From IMG/VR virus record IMGVR_UViG_3300032093_000037, positions 1 to 64,000 of that record: a stretch of DNA of 64,000 bases. One strand, 5' to 3'. Of this stretch, positions 1-7,398 are shown in pieces (position 1 is the stretch's first letter; each line of letters begins with the position of its first letter). A program made the position numbers and the translations under genes. Below the pieces are notes generated by a model. That model was given only the letters and a program-made list of their open reading frames with translations, had not been told where the DNA came from and did no database searches. The DNA is from a virus.

Positions 1-2
1 GA

Positions 3-434
3 AAAAATCAACACAAAGATCCTATGATTGTCAATGGAGTTGAATTGAAAAATATGACAACAGTTGCAAGAATTGATCACTTCTCAACAACTCCACCTGT
101 TGGTCCGTCAATTGAATGGTTATTTGAAGCAATACACCAAGGATATGATAAAAAAATTCATTTTATACGTTTTGAAGATTTGACTGTAAATCCTGAAAAA
201 GAAATGAAAAAACTATATAACTATTTAGGATTTGATTATTATCCTCACCACTTTACAAACATGGAACAACTAACACACGAGAATGATGTAATTCATGGAA
301 TTTTTGGCGACCATACAATTAAACCAAATATTGAGCCATATAAAGAAGACTTTATTGAAGTTTTAAGTAAAGAACAATCAGATAGAATTAGATCTCACTA
401 TGATTGGTTTTATAAAAGATTTAACTATTTATAA
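3..434 (+). CDS. sulfotransferase, C-terminal part (cut by window edge)
   Basis: The reading frame is open to the left edge; the first in-frame ATG at 24 is internal, so this is the C-terminal part (about 143 residues) of a longer gene. The segment HFIRFEDLTVNPEKEMKKLY followed by a short helix and YLG is the typical C-terminal region of PAPS-dependent sulfotransferases, which move a sulfate group from PAPS to a hydroxyl or amine. The N-terminal PAPS-binding loop would lie outside the window and cannot be checked. An APS kinase 1.7 kb downstream fits a PAPS-using enzyme. The substrate is unknown; a surface glycan or glycoprotein is likely given the many neighbouring glycosyltransferases. Confidence 0.72.
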   Translation, partial: KNQHKDPMIVNGVELKNMTTVARIDHFSTTPPVGPSIEWLFEAIHQGYDKKIHFIRFEDLTVNPEKEMKKLYNYLGFDYYPHHFTNMEQLTHENDVIHGIFGDHTIKPNIEPYKEDFIEVLSKEQSDRIRSHYDWFYKRFNYL

Positions 435-436
435 TT

Positions 437-697
437 ATGGAAACACAAGACACACCACCAAACCCAAGAAATTCTGTATCGGCAGCCTTTGATTCGGTAA
501 ACTTAATCAATAACACAATACCATCTACAGGAAAAACTATAGATGAAAAAATAGACATTGTGAAACGCAACAAAGACCATTTAGAAATTATGATGGGTAA
601 AAGTTGGTTTACAGAAGCTTTAATAAATGACGAAGGCAATCAAATACAAACCTGTATTGTAAATGCTCAAAATTTCTTAGACTCTAATGGCGGATAA
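437..697 (+). CDS. small hypothetical protein, first of a tandem paralogous pair
   Basis: An 86-residue protein starting 2 nt after the sulfotransferase stop, so very probably co-transcribed. I do not recognise a named family. It has a core of FDSVNLIN, then DEKIDIVKRNKDHLEIM and a C-terminal helix ending FLDSNGG. The same pattern (LDSITMIN, NEIIEFNKKHLMIE, FIENN) recurs in the next gene, whose start overlaps its stop by 11 nt, so the two look like a tandem duplication. It is probably a small helical protein; function unknown. Confidence 0.65.
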   Translation: METQDTPPNPRNSVSAAFDSVNLINNTIPSTGKTIDEKIDIVKRNKDHLEIMMGKSWFTEALINDEGNQIQTCIVNAQNFLDSNGG

Positions 698-1181
698 TTC
701 TTTTGATAGGGTAAAGGTTGCATTAGACTCAATTACAATGATCAATAAATTGATTGAGAATACAAGCACGCCTTCAGGAAATTTAGATCCACCAAATATA
801 AATGAGATTATTGAATTTAATAAAAAACATTTAATGATTGAAAAAGATAAAGGTGGTTTTAGTGAGACTGAACTTACATTGATTGAAAATAAAATTTCTG
901 AGGCTACAACTTTCATAGAAAACAATCCTAATAACGGTGGAGGAGGAGTTTCACCATACGTTGTTTTTTTCCAAGATTGTAAGTTAGGGTTTGAATTTGG
1001 GGTCAATTTTTCTCCCGAATACCCAAATTTAAAAATTGGTGACACATATGGTTTAGACGCCAAAGGATATCGAGGTTGTGGTCAAGTAACATCTACACCA
1101 AAAAAAACACCACCAATTTATAAAAGTCCGTCAATAGTAACGTACTTTGAATTTTGTCAGCAATGTATTGACAAGTTCTAA
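687..1181 (+). CDS. hypothetical protein, paralogue of the upstream gene with a C-terminal extension
   Basis: A 164-residue protein. Residues 1 to about 85 resemble the preceding 86-residue protein (ALDSITMINKL, EIIEFNKKHLMIEKD). A Gly-rich hinge (NNGGGG) then leads to a distinct C-terminal part of about 70 residues, rich in Tyr, Pro, Gly and Lys with four cysteines (DCKLGF, GCGQ, FCQQC). The start overlaps the upstream stop by 11 nt, indicating translational coupling. It could be a small virion or fibre-associated protein, but nothing in the sequence gives a function. Confidence 0.65.
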   Translation: MADNSFDRVKVALDSITMINKLIENTSTPSGNLDPPNINEIIEFNKKHLMIEKDKGGFSETELTLIENKISEATTFIENNPNNGGGGVSPYVVFFQDCKLGFEFGVNFSPEYPNLKIGDTYGLDAKGYRGCGQVTSTPKKTPPIYKSPSIVTYFEFCQQCIDKF

Positions 1182-1238
1182 TATATCTTACTAAAAGATT
1201 TATTTAAAATTTATTTTTCTTATTTTTTTATAAAAAAT

Positions 1239-2117
1239 ATGGAAGAAAAATATATTGTTTGGCATATTGAGGGTGGTTTAGGAAAAAACGTTGCTGCAAC
1301 ATCTTTACTAAAATCCATTAAAGAAAAATATGTCGATAGAAAAATAATTGTTGTTGCTTCTTATCCTGACATTTTTATTAATAACCCAAATATCTACAGA
1401 GTTTATAGAGTAGGTAATACTCAATACTTTTATGATGATTTTATAAAAGATAAAGACACTATAGTGTTTAGACATGAACCATATTATCAAACAAATCATT
1501 TTCATAAAAGAAAACATTTAATAGAAAATTGGTGTGAATTATTAAATTTAGATTACGAAAATCAAACTCCAGATATACAATTTAATTTAGTTCAAGAAAG
1601 AATTGGTTTAAAGTGGAGACGAGAAAAACCTATATTACTCATTCAAACCAATGGTGGTCTAATTACATCTGATCTACCTTATTCTTGGACAAGAGACATA
1701 CCTTTTGATCTATCCCTACAAATTGTAGAAAAATATAAAGAGGAGTACCATATCATACAAGTTTGTAAACCATCCTCAAGAAAAATTCCTGAAGCTGAAG
1801 TGATTGATCAAGAAATGTCAAATATAGATTTATTCACATTACTAACTTATAGTAGTAAAAGAATTCTTATTGATTCTTGTTTACAACATGTTGCTGCGGC
1901 TTTTAATTTAGAATCGTCTGTTTTATGGATTGGTACTTCACCAAAAGTATTTGGTTATACAATTCATAATAATATAGTTGCTAACCCACCTACGGGTAAT
2001 ATTAAACATCCAAATTCATATCTGTTTGATTATTCATTTGAAGGTTTGGCCTTTGAATGTCCTTATTATTCAATAAACGAAATGTTTGATGTTGATAAAC
2101 TTTTAGAAAAAATATAA
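1239..2117 (+). CDS. GT9-like (heptosyltransferase-type) glycosyltransferase
   Basis: A 292-residue protein with a GT-B, GT9-like layout. The N-terminus has a glycine-rich loop (IEGGLGKNVAATSLLKSIKE) followed by a strand-turn (KIIVVASYPDIF), as in ADP-heptose:LPS heptosyltransferases. The C-terminal half has the donor-side signature ILIDSCLQHVAAAF and SSVLWIGTSP. At 292 residues it is slightly short for the family. A second GT9-like gene lies at 7399 and a heptosyltransferase-like domain at 3383-6292. It probably adds a sugar to a surface glycan, fibre protein or host envelope component; donor and acceptor cannot be read from the sequence. The family is fairly secure, the substrate is not. 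Confidence 0.65.
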   Translation: MEEKYIVWHIEGGLGKNVAATSLLKSIKEKYVDRKIIVVASYPDIFINNPNIYRVYRVGNTQYFYDDFIKDKDTIVFRHEPYYQTNHFHKRKHLIENWCELLNLDYENQTPDIQFNLVQERIGLKWRREKPILLIQTNGGLITSDLPYSWTRDIPFDLSLQIVEKYKEEYHIIQVCKPSSRKIPEAEVIDQEMSNIDLFTLLTYSSKRILIDSCLQHVAAAFNLESSVLWIGTSPKVFGYTIHNNIVANPPTGNIKHPNSYLFDYSFEGLAFECPYYSINEMFDVDKLLEKI

Positions 2118-2119
2118 AT

Positions 2120-2572
2120 ATGATTTATTGGTTTACAGGTCAACCTGGTGCGGGTAAGACCTCAATTGCTGAAGTACTAATTACAAAACTACCAAATAAC
2201 ACCTTTCACGTTGATGGTGATGATCTAAGAGAAATCTTTAATAACAAAGATTATAGTGAATTGGGAAGAAGAAAGAATATTGAACTTGCTCAACACATTA
2301 CACATTTTCTACATAACAAAGGTAATGATGTTATTGTAAGTTTAGTTTCTCCTTACAGAGATCAGAGAGAAGAATTTAAATCAAAGTTGGGTAATGACAT
2401 TATCGAGATATATGTTCATACCGAAAATTTAAGAGGACGTGAAGACTTTCACGTTAAGAACTACGAAGAACCATTAGAAAACTTTTTAGACATGGATACT
2501 TCAGATGTAATAATTGAAACTTGTGTTAATCAAATTTTAGGATATGAAAAACTACATAGCAAAAGCAGATAA
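2120..2572 (+). CDS. cysC: adenylylsulfate (APS) kinase-like protein
   Basis: A 150-residue P-loop kinase starting 2 nt after the GT9-like gene. Walker A is GQPGAGKT (residues 7-14), followed by FHVDGDDLR, the RKNIELAQ segment, VSLVSPYRDQREEF and YVHTENLRGREDFHVKNYEE. Order and spacing match APS kinase, which phosphorylates adenylylsulfate with ATP to make PAPS, the sulfate donor of sulfotransferases. The usual lid sequence is shortened, so it is a compact version (bacterial CysC is about 200 residues). The neighbouring sulfotransferase supports the role. A related small nucleoside or polynucleotide kinase is a less likely alternative. Confidence 0.78.
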   Translation: MIYWFTGQPGAGKTSIAEVLITKLPNNTFHVDGDDLREIFNNKDYSELGRRKNIELAQHITHFLHNKGNDVIVSLVSPYRDQREEFKSKLGNDIIEIYVHTENLRGREDFHVKNYEEPLENFLDMDTSDVIIETCVNQILGYEKLHSKSR

Positions 2573-2942
2573 GAAAACCTCATCAACAGACAGACAATAC
2601 TCAATGTTTGTTGGGAGATGGCAACCATTGCATGAAGGTCATCAATGGTTATTTAATCAAGCGTTAGAGGAAGGTAAAAACGTTTTGATTTGTATTAGAG
2701 ATGTAAAACCTGACGATAAAAATCCTTTTACTCCTGATGAGGTTAAAAAGAATATTGAGGACCACTATGGTAACTTAATCACTGAAGAGCGTGTTAAGGT
2801 AATTATTATTCCCGATATAGAATCAATTAACTACGGTAGAGGTGTTGGATACGACGTAATTGAGCATGTACCACCACAAAATATTCACGACATTTCTGCG
2901 ACTAAAGTAAGAGAACAAATGAAGAAAGAAGGTAAGATATGA
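2544..2942 (+). CDS. HxGH-type nucleotidyltransferase (NadM/cytidylyltransferase-like)
   Basis: A 132-residue protein of the nucleotidylyltransferase superfamily. It has the N-terminal motif GRWQPLHEGH and the C-terminal ISATKVREQMKKEG, matching the GRFQPxHxGH and ISxTxIR nucleotide-binding motifs of NMN adenylyltransferases and cytidylyltransferases. The ATG at 2544 overlaps the APS kinase gene by 29 nt; an internal ATG at 2604, just before FVGRWQP, is an equally good start by family comparison. ATP sulfurylase belongs to the same superfamily, so the enzyme could make APS for the kinase next door. Sequence alone does not separate that from an NAD or CDP-sugar role. Confidence 0.72.
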   Translation: MKNYIAKADKKTSSTDRQYSMFVGRWQPLHEGHQWLFNQALEEGKNVLICIRDVKPDDKNPFTPDEVKKNIEDHYGNLITEERVKVIIIPDIESINYGRGVGYDVIEHVPPQNIHDISATKVREQMKKEGKI

Positions 2943-3382
2943 AAGAAAAAATAAAAAAATTCCAAATCAGATTCAATGTTAACAGTACATCTGAAATTGA
3001 TCGATGGAGATTAATTACAGATGGTGATGAAAAATTGGTAAAAGATATTATTATTGATGGTCATACATATACTTCTATGGACTGGATGGAGGATATTAAT
3101 CAATATAAATGGCATGTCAGTTGTGAAGGTTATGTGACAATAACTAATAATGTTGCTTATGTTGTAACCGTGAAAGAAGATGCTGCCATGCTCAGACACA
3201 TATTAAAAACAATATCCTATCGTTTTTTAGGTACTTTTACAACAATTGTGACCGCATATTCATTAGGAGTTTCTTTAGAGTTATCATCTTTATTAGGTGT
3301 TGGTGAACTTATGATAAAACCTGTTATGTATTTTTTTCACGAAAGAATTTGGTATAAATTTGTAAGAATAGGTAAAAAGTAA
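2939..3382 (+). CDS. N-terminal phage domain plus DUF2061 membrane domain
   Basis: A 147-residue protein overlapping the previous gene by 4 nt. Residues 1 to about 80 form a soluble domain of unknown function (KFQIRFNVNSTSEIDRWRLI, then LVKDIIIDGHTYTSMDW). Residues 85-147 match DUF2061: LRHILKTISYRFLGTFTTIV, a second hydrophobic stretch, and KPVMYFFHERIWYKF. Two membrane segments are likely. From memory, DUF2061 genes often sit beside cysC and other sulfate-activation genes in Bacteroidota, which would fit the two genes upstream. Its molecular role is unknown. The gene ends in a hairpin shared with the convergent minus-strand gene. Confidence 0.7.
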   Translation: MKEKIKKFQIRFNVNSTSEIDRWRLITDGDEKLVKDIIIDGHTYTSMDWMEDINQYKWHVSCEGYVTITNNVAYVVTVKEDAAMLRHILKTISYRFLGTFTTIVTAYSLGVSLELSSLLGVGELMIKPVMYFFHERIWYKFVRIGKK

Positions 3383-3391
3383 TTACCTATT
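3367..3391. terminator. hairpin between convergent genes (possible bidirectional terminator)
   Basis: A perfect 9-bp inverted repeat, AATAGGTAA at 3367-3375 and TTACCTATT at 3383-3391, spans the adjacent stop codons of the plus-strand DUF2061 gene and the minus-strand glycosyltransferase. No long T-run follows on either side, so intrinsic termination is uncertain; the position at a convergent junction is the main support. Confidence 0.35.
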
Positions 3392-6292
3392 GTCCATATA
3401 TATTATCACTTCATTATAATATTCTATGAATTCGTCATTCCATAGATTCCATTTAATATCAAGACCATCGACTGAATAAACTTGAATATTATTGAATTGG
3501 GATAAAATATTATCTCTAAACCATCTAAACTTACATTCGTGGTAATTTGAGTCGTTTCTGAGATGAAACTCTGTTACAATTTTTGGAATTGATTTTAAAA
3601 ATTCAATGTTACTTTCTTGAAAAACATCGTATTCCCCACCTTCACAATCACACTTCAAAAAATCAATTTTATCAATTTTATATTCATCTAAAAATTCTTT
3701 GAAACTAAATGTCGGGACGTTTTCTGTCATATTATCCCAAGTGATTTCAATTTTCTTTTTATCAGTTATTGCTCCCTGAATAATTTTTACATTTTCTTGA
3801 CCTACATTGTTTTTTAAAATTTTGATTTGGTGACTTAATGGTTCGACAACATAACATTGTTTTGGTTTTTTCGGTAATATTTTATAAGTAAATGGACCTA
3901 AAGATGCACCTAAATCTACAACAATGTCACCCTCCTCAACCTCAAAAAATCTTTCATAAGTATTACCTTCAAATATTTCTTCCTCAGCTTGTTTTACATA
4001 CCATTCACTTCTTCCACCCCAATCAAAATTAATTTCTTGAGTTATTTCCTTATTTGTGATTTTATTAATTTCTGAAATAACCATTTCAGAAGTAATTTGT
4101 TTTGTACATTCAAATTGACGATCAGTTCCTTTATGGTGAGGACACCAATTCCAATCACCAGCATCTAATCTTTCTGAATTAAAACATCCGTGACAAACAT
4201 TTTGATTTATAACTCTATAGGTATCTAAAGTTGTTTCTGCCCACTTTGCACTAAAACCTGAAATTAAAATAACAGGAAGTTTACATGCCCAAGCCAACCA
4301 AGATAAACCTGATCCTAAACCAATAAAAAATTCACATGTTGATAAATCATCTATAACTTCTTGTATGTTCCCACCTTTATATATTGTAACTCCTTTTGGG
4401 TAAAAATTATTCATATATCCGTCTCCTTCTTTTGAATAAACCATACACTCATATCCTAAACCTATAAGATAATCAACAACCTCTTGCCAACCACTTTGAT
4501 TATTCCAATATTTTGCTTGTGCTGTTGAATGGATCCCAATACCAACTTTTTTAACTTTTTCTACTTTTGGTAGTTTTAATTTTGGTCTAATTTCAGAATA
4601 ATCTAACCCTAAAATATCTGTTGCTGTTTTTTGAAGTGGTTGTCTTCTGAAATCATTTTTATGATTATTTTTATCGTATAAACCTTCTGATGTATAATAC
4701 CAACCAAGCCTGTATTGTGCATATATGTTTTCAACAACTTTACCTGGATCAACAAACTCAATTTCAGGGTATTGGTCAATAAACAAGTCGTTCATGAAAG
4801 TTGAAACGATTAATTTGCAATTGTGTTTTTGTCTAAAAACCTCACAGTATGGAACCCAAGCCATTGTATCACCTAATGATTTTGACCCGAAAGAAATGTA
4901 AACTCTTTTGTTTGTCAGATCCAATGTATTTGTGTAAATTAATTCGTCATTTTCTCTTATTTCTGTTTTCCATTTTACGTAATATTCTGTGTTAATTTTT
5001 ACCCAATGGTTTATAGGTAGAGTATTTTCGTAAATTAAATTATCATTATCATCAAATATTTTTATATTAAATGGATTTTCACTCTGACCTAAAATTTCAA
5101 CAAAAGGATTTATAACGAAATGTTGATTAACAATGTAATCGTTTTTAATTTTTTCATTTTTTTGTTTAGGTGTATGCATTACATTTTTATAAAAATAATA
5201 TAAGCTGTCCCCAAAATCATTTTGATATTCAATCGTATAATTTGAGTCCTTATCTATTAAATCGATTAAGTTATTTTTTATTTCATTATAATCGTCACTT
5301 GATATAGGATAAATGTATTTGTCAAACATACCTACATACTGAGGTAAATTTCTTGTCAATATTTTTAATCCATAATTAATAGATTCTCTAATAACTAATG
5401 GATTACATTCCCAAGTTGAGTTAAACATTAAAACATCAGATGCTATCATGAAATCATCGACATCGTCTCTTTCACCCCAAACCGTCACATTACTTGGTAA
5501 GTTATTCATAATTGGACCCCAATAATCCTCAAAATTTGGTGCTTGGTTTCCAATAAAATGAAAATGAACGTTGGGATGAGATTCCTCAAATAATCTTGCA
5601 ACTTCAACACCCTCTTTTTGATTTTTACCCGATGTCCACAGACCAACGTTTAAAACATGAGTCTTCATATGATCTAAACCTATTTTATCTCTTACCTCAA
5701 TTTTTTTAAGAAGAGGTACTCTATGATCATCATAATATATTTCTAATTCATCTAAAATTGGTTTTACTTTATTTTCATATGGATACATTATGAGTTCTTT
5801 TTTAGATGGTGTGTCTTTAAAAGAAACTTGATTATGGTATGGAGTTACAAGACAATAGTAATCAGGATGTAATTTTTTATTATTAGGATCAAACCAAATG
5901 TTATGACAAGTTTCTACTACTCTCCAAGTTCTATTATTATCATATAATTCGTTTAATAAATCTAATGGCATTTTATTAAAACTTTCAAATGCTTCAGGAA
6001 TTTCTTCAGCATGTACTATATCTATTTTGTTTTCTTTTATAATACGAATCAATTCATATTTTTTTTCTTTTTCTGTTGTTCCACCAAGAGTCCAAAAATG
6101 ACCAGTTTCCAATAAATCAATAATTTTATTTCTTTGCACAACATAAGTGTCACTAAACTGAGAATACTCAACTAAAAAAATTTCAATTTGATTTTTGTAT
6201 TTTTGAAGGGACTGAATTCTTTTCAAAACAAATTGTGGCATACCCCCTGTTGAAAGGTGTGGTGTAAGATATAATAATTTAATTTTTTCCAT
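3383..6292 (-). CDS. three-domain enzyme: GT4 glycosyltransferase, autotransporter-heptosyltransferase-like domain, FkbM methyltransferase
   Basis: A 969-residue fusion. Residues 1 to about 370 are a GT4-type GT-B glycosyltransferase, with a glycine loop (HLSTGGMPQFV) and the E-x7-E motif WECNPLVIRES. Residues about 380-745 resemble bacterial autotransporter O-heptosyltransferases (TibC/Aah type): a beta domain with NHWVKINTEYYVKW, then VYISFGSKSLGDTMAW, and near residues 698-728 four cysteines (CHGC, WCPHH, FECTK) like the iron-binding finger of that family. The C-terminal part, about 750-969, is an FkbM methyltransferase, with VVDLGASLGPFTYKI (SAM motif) and IDFLKCDCEGGEYDVF. It is the only minus-strand gene in this part and lacks a TATTTATA motif upstream. 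Probable role: building a methylated glycan on a protein acceptor; substrates unknown. Confidence 0.85.
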   Translation of the reverse strand: MEKIKLLYLTPHLSTGGMPQFVLKRIQSLQKYKNQIEIFLVEYSQFSDTYVVQRNKIIDLLETGHFWTLGGTTEKEKKYELIRIIKENKIDIVHAEEIPEAFESFNKMPLDLLNELYDNNRTWRVVETCHNIWFDPNNKKLHPDYYCLVTPYHNQVSFKDTPSKKELIMYPYENKVKPILDELEIYYDDHRVPLLKKIEVRDKIGLDHMKTHVLNVGLWTSGKNQKEGVEVARLFEESHPNVHFHFIGNQAPNFEDYWGPIMNNLPSNVTVWGERDDVDDFMIASDVLMFNSTWECNPLVIRESINYGLKILTRNLPQYVGMFDKYIYPISSDDYNEIKNNLIDLIDKDSNYTIEYQNDFGDSLYYFYKNVMHTPKQKNEKIKNDYIVNQHFVINPFVEILGQSENPFNIKIFDDNDNLIYENTLPINHWVKINTEYYVKWKTEIRENDELIYTNTLDLTNKRVYISFGSKSLGDTMAWVPYCEVFRQKHNCKLIVSTFMNDLFIDQYPEIEFVDPGKVVENIYAQYRLGWYYTSEGLYDKNNHKNDFRRQPLQKTATDILGLDYSEIRPKLKLPKVEKVKKVGIGIHSTAQAKYWNNQSGWQEVVDYLIGLGYECMVYSKEGDGYMNNFYPKGVTIYKGGNIQEVIDDLSTCEFFIGLGSGLSWLAWACKLPVILISGFSAKWAETTLDTYRVINQNVCHGCFNSERLDAGDWNWCPHHKGTDRQFECTKQITSEMVISEINKITNKEITQEINFDWGGRSEWYVKQAEEEIFEGNTYERFFEVEEGDIVVDLGASLGPFTYKILPKKPKQCYVVEPLSHQIKILKNNVGQENVKIIQGAITDKKKIEITWDNMTENVPTFSFKEFLDEYKIDKIDFLKCDCEGGEYDVFQESNIEFLKSIPKIVTEFHLRNDSNYHECKFRWFRDNILSQFNNIQVYSVDGLDIKWNLWNDEFIEYYNEVIIYMDNR

Positions 6293-6328
6293 AGCATAAA
6301 AAATAAGTTTAGAGTTTACAAACTAAAG

Positions 6329-6336
6329 TATTTATA
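6329..6336 (+). promoter_or_regulatory. TATTTATA candidate late promoter
   Basis: TATTTATA followed by an A-rich stretch, 20 nt upstream of the LamG-like fibre gene start at 6357. One of at least 19 such sites in front of mostly structural genes. Confidence 0.55.
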
Positions 6337-6356
6337 GAATAAAGATATATTTTACA

Positions 6357-7355
6357 ATGGCAACTGCAAGACCTTTTGCGTACAACACAGGATCGACAAT
6401 TTCGGGAACCATACAAGTTGGTAACTTGGCAGTTGGTTACCCGACTGCAGGATTTGCGTCAACAGGTCTTGAATGGTGGAATGGTCCTGATGAAGATTTG
6501 GGTTACGTTATTGCACAACAAGTTCCTGATGATAGTCAACCAACACCAGTTGTTGGGGTTACAGCATCTGTGGGATTCTTCAGAACTAACGGATTTGATG
6601 ATAATGAATTTGTAACTTTGGCAAATTTAGTGTCAAATGCGAACTATACTAATGCGTCAAATGCCGCTATAGGGTTAACTTCTAATGGGTATTGGACATC
6701 TTATGTTCCTAATTCAAATTTAAAATTACACTTAGATGCATCAGACCCAAATAGTTATTCAGGGGTAGGTACAACATGGTATGATTTGAGTAGTAGTGGT
6801 AATGATGTACAAATGAACAACTCAGGAAGTATTAATTGGGTTAATACGGGTGCTACATATTTTTCCACAGGATCTAATGGTTGGTTTTCAAACCCTTCAG
6901 GAATAGATTTGCCAACAGGTAACACACCTTATACTTTCATTATATGGGCTCAAATAGAATCAGGTTGGAATGCTAACGGTTTCATGAGTATTGGTCCATT
7001 TGGTATTGCTAATCAATCAAATGCATTTAGGACTGGTATAGAAAATCAATTTATAAACTATTGGTGGGCTAATGATTTAGCCGTAGTAGGGTCACTACCT
7101 TCAACCACCTCTTGGTTTAACGCTGTTGCTAAATTTGATGGAACAACAAGAAGTATATTAGTTAATGGTGTACTTTTAGGTTCTGACACTCCTGTAGGTC
7201 ATTACGTTAGCACAAGCGAATTACAAATTGCAAAAACATATACTAATGAGTATTTAAATGGAAATGTTGGTGAAGTGTTAATTTATGATATCGCATTATC
7301 CGATTCAGATATATTACAATATTATAATGATACCAAAACAAGGTTTGGTCTATAA
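6357..7355 (+). CDS. fibre or adhesin protein with a LamG-like domain
   Basis: A 332-residue protein. The N-terminal ~110 residues form a module rich in Gly, Thr and Ala (FAYNTG, then WWNGPDEDLGYVIA) that looks like a virion-attachment or capping domain. Residues about 122-332 look like a concanavalin/LamG jelly roll, with LKLHLDASDPNSY, WYDLSSSGND, TPYTFIIWAQIE, GTTRSILVNG and the usual closing GEVLIYDIALSDSDI. LamG domains bind carbohydrates or proteins, so this is probably a receptor-binding or virion-surface protein. The TATTTATA motif 20 nt upstream links it to late genes. It lies between two glycosyltransferase genes. Confidence 0.72.
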   Translation: MATARPFAYNTGSTISGTIQVGNLAVGYPTAGFASTGLEWWNGPDEDLGYVIAQQVPDDSQPTPVVGVTASVGFFRTNGFDDNEFVTLANLVSNANYTNASNAAIGLTSNGYWTSYVPNSNLKLHLDASDPNSYSGVGTTWYDLSSSGNDVQMNNSGSINWVNTGATYFSTGSNGWFSNPSGIDLPTGNTPYTFIIWAQIESGWNANGFMSIGPFGIANQSNAFRTGIENQFINYWWANDLAVVGSLPSTTSWFNAVAKFDGTTRSILVNGVLLGSDTPVGHYVSTSELQIAKTYTNEYLNGNVGEVLIYDIALSDSDILQYYNDTKTRFGL

Positions 7356-7398
7356 TTAATTTATATATTTTCATTTTTTTTGGTGTATATTTTTCTTG

